From the NCBI GenBank assembly GCA_049487715.1, contig CP150549.1, forward strand, positions 1,054,001 through 1,118,000: DNA of 64,000 nucleotides, in the 5' to 3' direction. The notes below the pieces were generated by a model, which was not told the DNA's origin, did no database searches, and worked only from the letters and a program-made list of their open reading frames with translations. This document shows positions 38,100 through 47,086 of this stretch, piece by piece. Positions within the stretch are counted from its first letter, which is position 1, and every line of letters begins with the position of its first letter. A program made the position numbers and the translations under genes. The stretch comes from Pycnococcus provasolii. Taxonomy: Eukaryota > Chlorophyta > Pseudoscourfieldiophyceae > Pseudoscourfieldiales.

Positions 38100-38702
38100 T
38101 TACTTTTCGACGACGATGTCGTCCTTGTCACCACGTTTCTGCAGGTCGTTCCACCCTCGAATCCACGGCGTTCCTGCGGGCGCCTGCGCGCCGGCTGACT
38201 GTTTTCGCAGGAAGTCGTCACTCGCCTTTTTGATTTGCGTCCATATGGGGTTGGATGCGACTTCTTCGGGCGGGTTCGTTTGGTTCGTGAGCCAGCTGTA
38301 CAGGTCTGGGTTTTCGCACTTGAGTATTTGCGCGTAGAGTTTAAGTTGTTCGTCGTCGAGTGTTCTGATGTTCGCTTCCGCCCACTGTCCCAGTAGTAGG
38401 TCCAGTTCAAGGAATCCGCGTTGTTTGCTTCTGTATAGGAGTGCGTTAACGATCCTTCTTTTGTGCGACGCGTCGTAACCCGCGGCATCTTCCCCCAGAG
38501 CAGGGAGCGGGGATGGCATAATGGGCGGGTTGAGAACGGGAAGAGACGAGGATGACGACGACGACGACGACGACGACGACGATGATAAGAATCTCATAAG
38601 AGCAGGAGGAGCACCACCATGTAAGATACCACCACCACCACCACCACCACCACGGAGGATACCAGTCACGATGATACGCACGGCAACACTGTGACGCGAC
38701 AT
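38100..38702 (-). CDS. SDHAF2: Succinate dehydrogenase assembly factor 2 (SDHAF2/SDH5)
   Basis: 200 residues from ATG 38702; the longer frame begins with TTG. The core RSKQRGFLELDLLLGQWA at about residues 89-106, followed by LKLYAQILKCENPDLYSWL, is diagnostic of the SDH5/YgfY family, which helps attach FAD to the flavoprotein subunit of succinate dehydrogenase. The basic N-terminus (MSRHSVAVRIIVTGILRGG) fits a mitochondrial presequence, extended by Gly and Ser runs from trinucleotide repeats. The C-terminal extension (IRGWNDLQKRGDKDD) is not part of the core. It shares a 202-bp divergent gap with the RCC1-like gene. Confidence 0.92.
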   Translation of the reverse strand: MSRHSVAVRIIVTGILRGGGGGGGGILHGGAPPALMRFLSSSSSSSSSSSSSSLPVLNPPIMPSPLPALGEDAAGYDASHKRRIVNALLYRSKQRGFLELDLLLGQWAEANIRTLDDEQLKLYAQILKCENPDLYSWLTNQTNPPEEVASNPIWTQIKKASDDFLRKQSAGAQAPAGTPWIRGWNDLQKRGDKDDIVVEK

Positions 38703-38904
38703 GGCGTTTGTGGCGTGCGTGCTGGAATGAAGGGGGGGGGGGGGGGACGCGTTTGTGCGCCACAAACCTGTGCACAACAAGCTTCTTCGAGAAGCCTTCA
38801 GGAGATCTCGGGAGCGGGGAGAATATCGGGGTGTTAGGGTTAGGGTTAGGGGCGCTCCTCACACGAAGTGCCACTTGCCTGCCATCCTGGCGATTGGCGA
38901 TTCT
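38703..38904. promoter_or_regulatory. Divergent gap SDHAF2 / RCC1-like, with G run and telomere-like array
   Basis: 202 bp. A run of about 17 G lies near 38731-38747, 30-45 bp from the SDHAF2 start, and three TTAGGG units lie at 38833-38851, about 55 bp upstream of the RCC1-like start. No TATA seen. Confidence 0.65.
38833..38851. repeat. Telomere-like array (TTAGGG)
   Basis: Three TTAGGG units; CCCTAA relative to SDHAF2 (131 bp upstream), TTAGGG relative to the RCC1-like gene. Confidence 0.85.
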
Positions 38905-40125
38905 ATGGACGCCACCTTGGCTGTGTTCGAGTCGTCAAAGTCGTTCATCTGGTACACGGTCGCTCTTGCACTTCTTGTCAGCGTCGTCGTGTGGTCCTTA
39001 GCAGTTGTACTCATCAGCTCGTCAGGAGGGAAAAAGAACAACAACCAGACAGCAGAAGATAAGATTGGACGGACGGAAGGACGGATTGGAAGGACGGACG
39101 TCGACGACTCGTCCCTCCGCAACGACGCCGTGCGCGTGTTCCTGGACTGGCTCGTCGCAGTGCACCGCCCGCGACGACTCGCGCGCGTCCGCGCGCGCAT
39201 CGAGCAGCAGCGCACCGCAAGACGCAACGCGACGCTCTCGGCAGGGGGAGTGCACTCACTCGCCGTACGAGCTGATGGGAGTGTGGCGTGCTGGGGCAAC
39301 AACGACGAAGGCCAGGCGCCACCCGAAGGCGGGTTCTTCCGAAGGCGCGACTTCGTCGCGGTCGCCGCGGGTTCTTCTCATTCGATTGCGCTAACGCGCA
39401 ATGGGGACGTCGTGTGCTGGGGATGCAACGACGACGGCCAGGCACCTCCGTCCGGCGTCGCGGGAGACTTTGTCGATATTGCCGCGGGTGATGCCCATTC
39501 AATTGCGATTCGACGCGACGGCAGTATCGCGTGCTGGGGCCGCAACAACGAAGGCCAGGCGCCTCCCGACGGCGTGGACGGCGACTTCGTCGCAGTTGCC
39601 GCGGGTGCTCTTTACTCGCTCGCGCTGCGACGCGACGGCAATATCGCGTGCTGGGGATGCAACGACAACGGCCAGGCGCCTCCCGAAGGCATTCCAGGAG
39701 ACTTTATCGCGATCTCCGCGGGTGAAATTCACTCGTTGGCGCTGCGACGCGACGACAGTATCGCGTGCTGGGGATGCAACGATGAAAACCAGGCGCCTCC
39801 CGAAGGCGTTCCAGGAGACTTCATCGCGATCGCCGCGGGCGCATTTCATTCGGTGGCGATCCGACGTGACGGCAGTATCGCGTGCTGGGGTGAGAACTAC
39901 GAAGGCGAGGCGCCTCCCGCCGGCGTGGACGGTAACTTCGTCGCGATCGCTGCGGATGGTCACTCTCTCGCGCTACGACACGATGGGCACATTGTATGCT
40001 GGCATGGCTTTGACGAGGATGACGAGGACTTTGACTTGGACGACTACGGCCAGGCGCCGACGCAAGAGGATGAAGTTGCTCGTCTCAACAGCACACCTTT
40101 CATGACCGAAGTCCACATTCTGTAA
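38905..40125 (+). CDS. Membrane-anchored RCC1-like repeat protein
   Basis: 406 residues from ATG 38905. A transmembrane segment at about residues 15-37 is followed by a charged linker and about seven RCC1-like repeats of ~42 residues. The consensus is AAGxxHSxALRRDGSIACWG then NxxGQAPPxGVxGDF. Seven blades would close a beta-propeller. The CWGxN form with a conserved Cys is that of extracellular RCC1_2 repeats rather than nuclear RCC1, and the anchor suggests surface or endomembrane location. The last blade is degenerate and acidic (GFDEDDEDFDLDD). No GEF-type or catalytic residues are evident. Partner unknown. Confidence 0.85.
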   Translation: MDATLAVFESSKSFIWYTVALALLVSVVVWSLAVVLISSSGGKKNNNQTAEDKIGRTEGRIGRTDVDDSSLRNDAVRVFLDWLVAVHRPRRLARVRARIEQQRTARRNATLSAGGVHSLAVRADGSVACWGNNDEGQAPPEGGFFRRRDFVAVAAGSSHSIALTRNGDVVCWGCNDDGQAPPSGVAGDFVDIAAGDAHSIAIRRDGSIACWGRNNEGQAPPDGVDGDFVAVAAGALYSLALRRDGNIACWGCNDNGQAPPEGIPGDFIAISAGEIHSLALRRDDSIACWGCNDENQAPPEGVPGDFIAIAAGAFHSVAIRRDGSIACWGENYEGEAPPAGVDGNFVAIAADGHSLALRHDGHIVCWHGFDEDDEDFDLDDYGQAPTQEDEVARLNSTPFMTEVHIL

Positions 40126-40238
40126 AGATAAATCTAGAGAGAAAGTTGTACAAACAGTTCGTAGTACGAGTGTTCGTTGTTGTTCGTTCGGAATTAAAAT
40201 GTTTTTTACAGTAGTGCTACAATTTCGCAGCAACCTTG

Positions 40239-41696
40239 TCACCACCGCCGAGCGACTCTCGATCCGCTCGAAACAAGTTCAAGTTCACCACGCCGCCAGG
40301 CACCCACCAGATCACCACCGTGCATCATCACCATGTCGCGAATCGCCGAACCAATCAAGGGTGTGTGCTTGAATCCTGAACCTTGGCAGCAGATTGAAAC
40401 GACTGCACGGCCACGTTCCACGCCCGGGACGTAATCCAGAACAAACTCGCGATCATCTGTGACGGTGTATAGGCACGAGTGTGCACCGTCAGCCGCAAAC
40501 TCCAGCTTGCCGCCAAGCATGCGCGACACAACGCTTTCGTGGACATCACGCAGAATGTCGTCGTCAGGCTTGCGTTCGCCTTGCGCCAGAAAAAGAAGAT
40601 CCGAATCCTCGGCGGGGTATGGAATCGACGTATGCAGGTCGTGAGGTGCCACTTTGGAGAATCCGTCATGCTCGTGAATAGGGAAGCCGTAGCAGCGAAC
40701 GACGCCACCATCCTTGATGGACCTTGATTGGTCTTCTTGCGACGGAAGCAGACGCCAAACGGGGATCTGCTCCATTGCCTTGCGCGACAAGTCCTGCACG
40801 CGCCAAAATCCATACGACATCTTCTGAATCACGCAAGATTCGCGCAAGCTTCGCCAACCAAAGAAACGGCTCATCAAAAGGGGATTAGCTGCGGCGGCCG
40901 TAAACACGAGCTGCTCGCAGCTGATGCGAGCGAAAGGGGCCTCAAGCATGCCAGGATTGTGCCTTTTGAGCAGAAGAGAAAAGGAGCTTCCGTAATCTTC
41001 GAGCTCGATAAGGGAATGGCCTGACAGCACCTTCACGCGTTGTTTGTACTTCTCGCGTAGCAGCCGGTAGTAAGAGTTCATGACTGTCTTGGGATTGTTG
41101 ATTCCCCCGCTTCGTTCGTAGATACCTCCGTACCTCGTCTCGAGGCTTTTGAGGTTGATGGCCCCTTGTGTTCGTTTTGCGATTTCGTCGCCAGTCAGAG
41201 TCTCCACGGTCGCACCAGCGCTCTCACTCGTGCGCAGAGCGTCTTCCAGCGACTGTTCGTCGACAATGTCTAGGCATCCTGTCGTTCTCAGAAGTTCCGC
41301 GCCTGACTGCCTTTCCAGTTCTCTCCAGAGTGGCAGTGCTTCGAAAGCCATGGATGCGTAGTGCGACTTGGTGTCAGTCAGCCTGAAAATGCGCGATTCT
41401 CCACCAGACGACGACCTCGAGTGTGCAGGCGTAAGTGACGACTCCACAACGGCAAGAGAGACCTTTCTTGAAGCACCTCTCTGTTGTGACGAGAGTTCGT
41501 GTGCCGTCGCCGCACCGTGCGCACCGCCTCCGACTATAATCACATCACGAGGCGGAAGGTCGTCGACGGTGAATCGCGACGACGACGACGACGACGACGA
41601 CGACTGGCACTTAAGCAGACGACGCGCGTGCCCGTGACGACGACAAGTCTGCAAGTTCTTCTTCTTCTGAAGAGGCTGCTGTGACGCGTTCGCCAT
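40239..41696 (-). CDS. FAD-dependent amine oxidase (DAO family, sarcosine/pipecolate oxidase-like)
   Basis: 485 residues from ATG 41696. The FAD-binding Rossmann motif VIIVGGGAHGAAT is at residues 52-64 (Gly56, Gly58, Gly61). A DAO-family C-terminal block GAHSCLYTVTDDREFVLDYVPG and SGFKHTPLIG closes the FAD site, typical of monomeric sarcosine oxidase and L-pipecolate oxidase. A basic, Ser-rich N-terminus of 40 residues may be a targeting peptide; no C-terminal SKL-type peroxisome signal is present (ends VARRW). It would oxidise a secondary or N-methyl amino acid with oxygen to give H2O2. Exact substrate not resolved. Confidence 0.88.
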   Translation of the reverse strand: MANASQQPLQKKKNLQTCRRHGHARRLLKCQSSSSSSSSSRFTVDDLPPRDVIIVGGGAHGAATAHELSSQQRGASRKVSLAVVESSLTPAHSRSSSGGESRIFRLTDTKSHYASMAFEALPLWRELERQSGAELLRTTGCLDIVDEQSLEDALRTSESAGATVETLTGDEIAKRTQGAINLKSLETRYGGIYERSGGINNPKTVMNSYYRLLREKYKQRVKVLSGHSLIELEDYGSSFSLLLKRHNPGMLEAPFARISCEQLVFTAAAANPLLMSRFFGWRSLRESCVIQKMSYGFWRVQDLSRKAMEQIPVWRLLPSQEDQSRSIKDGGVVRCYGFPIHEHDGFSKVAPHDLHTSIPYPAEDSDLLFLAQGERKPDDDILRDVHESVVSRMLGGKLEFAADGAHSCLYTVTDDREFVLDYVPGVERGRAVVSICCQGSGFKHTPLIGSAIRDMVMMHGGDLVGAWRRGELELVSSGSRVARRW

Positions 41697-41853
41697 CGCC
41701 AGAAAAACAAGTGGATAATAGACTCACTTCTGGCCAGAAAACGGCTCAGGAGGCAAATCTAAACCCCCCTCCTGTTGCCGTCTCCAACGGCAAATCCATC
41801 CCCTAATCATTCAAAACCCTCATTTAAACCTTCGCGCGCATTCTGACGCGCTT

Positions 41854-41975
41854 CGCGCACATTCTGACGCGCTCGCGGGGCTCGCAGCTCTGCTCGCCCC
41901 TACTTATTGCCCCTAGTAACTATCATTCTACTTTTTGACCAACTTTCCCCTTTTCGCCTGACTGACGGCCATACT
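41854..41975 (+). repeat. Element-end repeat, copy A
   Basis: 122 bp starting CGCGCACATTCTGACGCG and ending GACGGCCATACT; pairs with 43140-43261, differing at one position (CTTTTT versus CTTTCT). Confidence 0.9.
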
Positions 41976-42029
41976 TGGTGGAGACGCTTCGTGCTTTTCC
42001 AGTACGATACAACAACGACGACAATGGCG

Positions 42030-42310
42030 ACGGACTCACCCACGCCTAGCCTACTCTCACGCTTGAGGGAGGCGATGATGTCGCCGTTTCAACAGCGCAC
42101 CGCGCAGGGTACCAACACAGCCGGCCTGACCCTGCTCATCCTCCCCAACATCAGCACGACAACGAAGCTGACGACGACATCTACTCCGTCAAAAACTCCC
42201 TCCGATTCGGCATCGAAATCGTCATCTGCCCCGAGGGTACACGTTCCTGACTACATCGCGCACATTCTGACGCGCTCGCGGGGCTCGCAGCTCTGCTCGC
42301 CCCTACTTAT
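42030..42310 (+). repeat. Internal 281-bp repeat, copy 1 (gag-like fragment)
   Basis: It encodes a frame starting near ATG 42024 (TPSLLSRLREAMMSPFQQ...), the same as in copy 2 until a short indel at 42122 shifts the frame. Possibly gag-derived, but only by context. Confidence 0.8.
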
Positions 42311-42665
42311 TCGTCTACTTCTTCGACAGCGGCCTCACGCGGGCGCGGCGTACTTCCAGAAGCCGCGTGAGGCCGCGTGAGGCCGCAGGTTTTTCTTCTC
42401 AGATACGCTTACTTTTCACGGATTTTTGACTGCTCTGCGGGGTGGTGTGTGAGGTGAACCCCTAAACGGGATACGCCGAACTGCCAAAACCCCCAACAGG
42501 GAGGTGGTCACGTGATTCATCAGCCCCCCTTATAACGGGCAGTGCCCACTATGAGGAGGTTATCACGTGATCCCCCTCTCTCGAGGGACCTCCCTTAGTA
42601 TCCTCCGTGTAACTCAACCACTCTTAACTTTTACTTAAGGTGTGTCTACCGTAGGCTTGGCGGTC

Positions 42666-42890
42666 TTACGTGTAGTGAAAGAGGACGGCTTGAGCTCGCC
42701 GCCACACGGTTTGTCCATTGGCCTGAGGATGATACGCCGTAGTGTAAGCACAATAGGTACCAAGTGTTTGCATGAAAGCTGGCCAGAATCCATCCGTAAG
42801 GTTGCGGCCACGATCCGAGATGATCTTTCGAGAAATACCAAAGTAGCGAAGAACATGTCGTAAATACAACTCAGCGGCATAGAAAACCAA
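42666..42890 (-). pseudogene. Retrotransposon integrase fragment
   Basis: About 74 residues covering the middle of a DDE integrase core: YFGISRKIISDRG with the second catalytic Asp, FMQTLGTYCAYTTAYHPQ and ANGQT. This is the Ty3/gypsy-type wording (SDRG...TAYHPQxxGQT). Flanking catalytic parts are missing and the frame ends soon after, so it is a dead fragment. Confidence 0.88.
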
Positions 42891-42911
42891 AAAGAAACCC
42901 CGAACCTTAAC

Positions 42912-43192
42912 ACGGACTCACCCACGCCTAGCCTACTCTCACGCTTGAGGGAGGCGATGATGTCGCCGTTTCAACAGCGCACCGCGCAGGGTACCAACAC
43001 AGCCGCAGCTGACCCTGCTCATCCTCCCCAACATCAGCACGACAACGAAGCTGACGACGACATCTACTCCGTCAAAAACTCCCTCCGATTCGGCATCGAA
43101 ATCGTCATCTGCCCCGAGGGTACACGTTCCTGACTACATCGCGCACATTCTGACGCGCTCGCGGGGCTCGCAGCTCTGCTCGCCCCTACTTA
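42912..43192 (+). repeat. Internal 281-bp repeat, copy 2
   Basis: Matches 42030-42310; here the frame continues as AAADPAHPPQHQHDNEADDD and stops at GTRS. It runs into copy B of the 122-bp repeat. Confidence 0.85.
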
Positions 43193-43261
43193 TTGCCCCT
43201 AGTAACTATCATTCTACTTTCTGACCAACTTTCCCCTTTTCGCCTGACTGACGGCCATACT
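43140..43261 (+). repeat. Element-end repeat, copy B
   Basis: 122 bp, one mismatch to 41854-41975; it ends exactly where similarity to copy A ends, just before TCCGGAAAAATAGGG. Confidence 0.9.
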
Positions 43262-43692
43262 CCGGAAAAATAGGGCTGCAGGCGAGTTCGGGTTTTAGGG
43301 GGGGCCAGTATCCAACTCGTCTAGTCGTCTTCGACGAAGGTGGCCAGATCCTGGGGTAAGTGTCTCTTGCATCATCAGCTGAGGACAAGAGAGACAGAGT
43401 TCTCGCGACGATCAAGGAGATCAGAAGACTTCGAAACATCTCGCAATGGGCGTGGCATCGGGCCCGCGCAGCGCAGGGGGGGGAATGTGAAGGGAAAAAC
43501 AGTACCGCTGCGATGGACCGAGGAGGGAGGATTCCGGGAGGTGTCCTTTTCCCCGCGCGGGGGGGGGGGGGAGGTTTTTTCTGGGTTCCCTTGCCGACGG
43601 GGGCCTCTCGAATCTGGAATGTTGAGAGTTTGCGAATTTCGTGTTTATTTTTATTTTTATTTTTTAGTTTCCTTCGGATCGTGAGCCTCACT

Positions 43693-46600
43693 ATGGTTCT
43701 CATCGGCGGCGTGCGTTTTGAACCTGTGCCTGTGCTAGGTGCTCTGCTGTTCCTGTACACCGTCATCACGCTCAGCAGGTACCCGCGCATTGACCTGCAG
43801 CGAGCGCAATACAAAAATAGCATAAGAGATTCGCAGCTAGGCGCGACGGCACAAACACGCGTAAACGAACTGCTGCTTGACCTCGACCGTATCGACGATG
43901 GCATAAACTCCGCAACAGTCGTGCTCGACAACGACAAAGAAGATGAATTCATCGTCGACCCTGTGAAACCTGTGGAGAACATGGGAGTCGTGCTATCCAA
44001 GGTGGCAAGATCAGGCGCAGACGAAGAACTCGACCAAGAACTTGGCACGGGCGCCTCGCAGGTAACAAGACCTCGCCGCAGCACGGGAAAACGCGCAAAG
44101 CCCGGCGGAACCGTCAAGCAGACGACGACGACGACAGCAGCGGCGGCGGTGGCGGCGGCGGCGGGAGATGAGGAGGAGGATGCTGATGCTGATGCTCCTG
44201 CGCCTGACGGAGACTCCTCCTCCTCCTCCTCCTCCTCCTCCTCCTCCTCCTCAGGTGCCGACGACGACGCTTACGCAGAGGAGAAGGCGGAGGAGGTTGC
44301 ACAGTCCGTCGACTCCTCCTCCTCCTCCTCAGACAAGGAGGATTCCGACTCCTCGGCCTTGGACTCCTCTACTGCTGCAGCAACCTCGTCAACGCCGCCA
44401 AAGACGACGGCAGCAGCGCGGCCCGCTGAAAAGCCGAGGCCGAAAGTCTCGTCTTCCTCCTCCTCCTCCTCCTCCTCCTCCTCGTCTTCCTCCGAGCTTG
44501 AGGTGCTGAGTATCGAGCCGCGCCATGGCCCTCGTGTCGGCGGAGTTGTCTTGCTTGTGCGAGGCCGCAACTTTGGACGCTACGCGACGCGCATGCAGAT
44601 TGCAATTGGCGGAGTGCCGTGCACAGAGACGCGATACCTCTCAGACGAGGCTGCACACTGCCTGCTGCCCCGCGGCAATGGAACGAGATTAAAGATAGAT
44701 GTTCTGACGTGTACCTGCGACAACTTCTCGAATGTTGACGCCGAGGAGTCGTCGCATGCGGTGGGCAGCTCAGCCAGCGCCATGGCATACTTCTCGTACG
44801 AGGAGGATGCCTTGGCGGAGCTATTTCGGCACCGCGCGACGCTCAAGCTCGTCCGCCCTAGTCGCCTTGCGCTGCAGAGTCACCGCGGAGTCCTCACGGA
44901 GAACGGCCATGAGCTGATGTACAAAAACTTTCGCAAAGATGGGAAGCAGGAGAGGTACGGCGTGGTTCCAGCTCTCTCCTCCGTCCTCCCGCGTGGCGAC
45001 CACAACGCCAGGCACGAAACGTGCGCGCTCGTGGGCTCGAGTGGATCACTCTACGGCTCACGCCTAGGCTCGACCATCGACTCGTATCGCGCGGTGATCC
45101 GCATTGACAACTCGCCGTCAGCCTACAGGTACGCGGCTGACGTTGGCAAACGCACGACGTATCAGGTTCTCAGCCACGACTGGGTGGAGGTGCTCCTTGG
45201 CCGTGGCGAGAATGGAGGTCTGCCTCACGTCGCTCGGTGGTGGCTGGACGTTGCGACGCTCATTCTCTGGGGTGATCACAGCCAAGATCCGTACGTGGCT
45301 CTGCGCTGGCTGTACCCCGACGCATCCATCTCCCTGATGAGCCGTGACTTGGTGTCGCTGACTCACCACTTCGCTGAAATGCTGGTGCCGAAGGTTGCGC
45401 ATGCGCTGAACATCCAGGGCGGTCGCTTCGAGCGCAGCTCGGTGACCAGCCTTATTTACGCAACGATGCTTTCCCTGCAGATTTGCCAGAAGGTGGATGT
45501 ATACGGCGTCTTTCCTCGATGCGGCAAGCACGCGCGTCGATGCCGAAGCACGTACTTCGACGACTCGGAGCCAAGTAACGAGGAGAGGCACGCGCAGGTG
45601 CTGGAGCAGAAGCTGCTGCTCGGCTTGCATCTCGCGGGGATGCTGAATGTGAGCACGCTGAGGCATAACCACGTTCCGAAGGAGGGGGCGCCAGACAACG
45701 CCGCCACGACGGCATCTTCGGCTGACGGAGCCGCTGCCGATAATGACGAGAGTGCGAGCGGCATTCGCGGCATTTGTGACGCAAACATGTGCACGCCAAA
45801 GTGCAACCGGCGTGGCCATTACGTGAATGGAACGTGCCACTGCGATGCCGTTTATGTGGGAAATCAGTGCGAGGTGAGCCGCATCGAGATGGAAATGGGT
45901 GAGCTGCTTGGCAGTGTGGACCTGAAGTATCACGGAGGCTCGTTCATCATGAACAAGGCGGATGCGATTCGATTCACGTCCGATTCGCCACCACCCTTGC
46001 CGCCAGGTACCAAGGGGGACAACTCGCAGCCCTATGAGCCGTACCAGATCTCGCTGCCTAAGGGCATCACGCGAAATCGCACTGGCTATGGCGATTACTA
46101 CCGCCTCGACGAGCGAACGTTCCACTTACTTCCTGACAACGACGACTGGTTCTTCCGAGACATTGAGATGCGCTACGGCGAGTCTACCTCTTCTTCTTCG
46201 TCGTCCTCCTCCTCCTCCTCATCGTCGTCGTCTGGACGTACGCGTTCGGTAGGAACGTGCGCTCTCGTGGGCAACTCTGGCACTCTGCTCAATCGCGACT
46301 ACGGACGTCTGATTGACGCGCACTCTGTGGTATATCGATTCAACCAAGCACCGACGGATGGTTACCAAGCTTACGTTGGCGGGCGATCGACGCACGAAAG
46401 CCTCAACTCCGCCTGGGTAAAGCAGCTGGTGGAAGGAGCACGCAAGGGAAATGCACCAGGCCACCGATTGTCACACTGGAATTGGCGCAAGCAGGATACC
46501 GTGCTGATTTTGTTTGAAATGTTCGATCCCACTGCATTTCTTACAAAGACACGCGATCAGGTTGCTGAGAAGGAGCACTGGTGGAAGCTAATGTTCCGAC

Positions 46601-46965
46601 GCCTCACGGCACAGCATCCGGATCGACGCGTCATTGTGTTAAGTCCACAGTTCATGAGCTGGGCATTCACGATGTACCAGAAGTTGAAGAGCCGTTTCAC
46701 CGACGCCGGCATGGGTTCGTATCCAGGCGAGAAGCCGATGAGTGGCTTCTACGCCGTGATGTACGCGCTTCAGGTTTGCGATAAGGTGGACCTCTTTGGC
46801 TTCACACCGTACCGCGAAAGCGACCGTCTTGATCCTCTGGCGAGCCGTTACCACTACTTCGACCTTGCGGTTCCCCGTCACAACAGCCATTCGTTCGACC
46901 TGACGACGTACATCTACGAATTGTTGGAACTTCGGTTCCCCGATCGATTCAAGATCTACGCTTGA
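43693..46965 (+). CDS. Double-domain GT29 sialyltransferase-like protein with TIG and EGF-like modules
   Basis: 1,090 residues from ATG 43693. A signal anchor (VLGALLFLYTVITL, about 11-26) gives type II Golgi topology. Ser/Asp-rich stem, then an IPT/TIG domain at about 268-355 (VLSIEPRHGPRVGGVVLLVRG). First GT29 unit from about 442: sialylmotif L (CALVGSSGSLYGSRLG, then AVIRIDNSP), motif S (LQICQKVDVYGVFP) and YFDD. An EGF-like module at about 692-725 (CNRRGHYVNGTCHC) separates a second GT29 unit from about 853: CALVGNSGTLLNRDYG, VVYRFNQAPT, motif S MSGFYAVMYALQVCDKVD and RYHYFDLAV. GT29 enzymes transfer sialic acid or a related nonulosonate such as Kdo from CMP. Both copies keep the L and S motifs. 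Ser runs form linkers. Donor and acceptor are unknown. Confidence 0.9.
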   Translation: MVLIGGVRFEPVPVLGALLFLYTVITLSRYPRIDLQRAQYKNSIRDSQLGATAQTRVNELLLDLDRIDDGINSATVVLDNDKEDEFIVDPVKPVENMGVVLSKVARSGADEELDQELGTGASQVTRPRRSTGKRAKPGGTVKQTTTTTAAAAVAAAAGDEEEDADADAPAPDGDSSSSSSSSSSSSSGADDDAYAEEKAEEVAQSVDSSSSSSDKEDSDSSALDSSTAAATSSTPPKTTAAARPAEKPRPKVSSSSSSSSSSSSSSSELEVLSIEPRHGPRVGGVVLLVRGRNFGRYATRMQIAIGGVPCTETRYLSDEAAHCLLPRGNGTRLKIDVLTCTCDNFSNVDAEESSHAVGSSASAMAYFSYEEDALAELFRHRATLKLVRPSRLALQSHRGVLTENGHELMYKNFRKDGKQERYGVVPALSSVLPRGDHNARHETCALVGSSGSLYGSRLGSTIDSYRAVIRIDNSPSAYRYAADVGKRTTYQVLSHDWVEVLLGRGENGGLPHVARWWLDVATLILWGDHSQDPYVALRWLYPDASISLMSRDLVSLTHHFAEMLVPKVAHALNIQGGRFERSSVTSLIYATMLSLQICQKVDVYGVFPRCGKHARRCRSTYFDDSEPSNEERHAQVLEQKLLLGLHLAGMLNVSTLRHNHVPKEGAPDNAATTASSADGAAADNDESASGIRGICDANMCTPKCNRRGHYVNGTCHCDAVYVGNQCEVSRIEMEMGELLGSVDLKYHGGSFIMNKADAIRFTSDSPPPLPPGTKGDNSQPYEPYQISLPKGITRNRTGYGDYYRLDERTFHLLPDNDDWFFRDIEMRYGESTSSSSSSSSSSSSSSSGRTRSVGTCALVGNSGTLLNRDYGRLIDAHSVVYRFNQAPTDGYQAYVGGRSTHESLNSAWVKQLVEGARKGNAPGHRLSHWNWRKQDTVLILFEMFDPTAFLTKTRDQVAEKEHWWKLMFRRLTAQHPDRRVIVLSPQFMSWAFTMYQKLKSRFTDAGMGSYPGEKPMSGFYAVMYALQVCDKVDLFGFTPYRESDRLDPLASRYHYFDLAVPRHNSHSFDLTTYIYELLELRFPDRFKIYA

Positions 46966-47086
46966 TTTTGGTTCATACCTGGTAAAGCTTGCCGGGATGT
47001 TTTTATTTGATTGTACTTGTAATTCAATAGACATTATGTATCTTTGTTGGAAGTGGTGGTATGTACAGTACAATAAAAAAATAACA

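Larger units (their letters stand above)
41697..43692. mobile_element. Degenerate Ty3/gypsy-like LTR retroelement remnant, with flanking intergenic DNA
   Basis: A 122-bp sequence occurs at 41854-41975 and again at 43140-43261 with one mismatch, like remnant terminal repeats; a 55-bp piece recurs at 42257-42311. A 281-bp segment at 42030-42310 reappears at 42912-43192. Between these lies an integrase fragment on the minus strand. The structure is rearranged and no full gag-pol remains. Sequence 43263-43692 is the leader of the GT29 gene and ends with a T-rich tract and TTTTTTAG, a possible 5' UTR acceptor. Confidence 0.75.

Noticed and set aside
42030-42380. A functional gag gene starting at 42024
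   Set aside because: The frame differs from the second copy after a short indel, has no zinc knuckle, and ends in unrelated sequence; treated as part of the element remnant.
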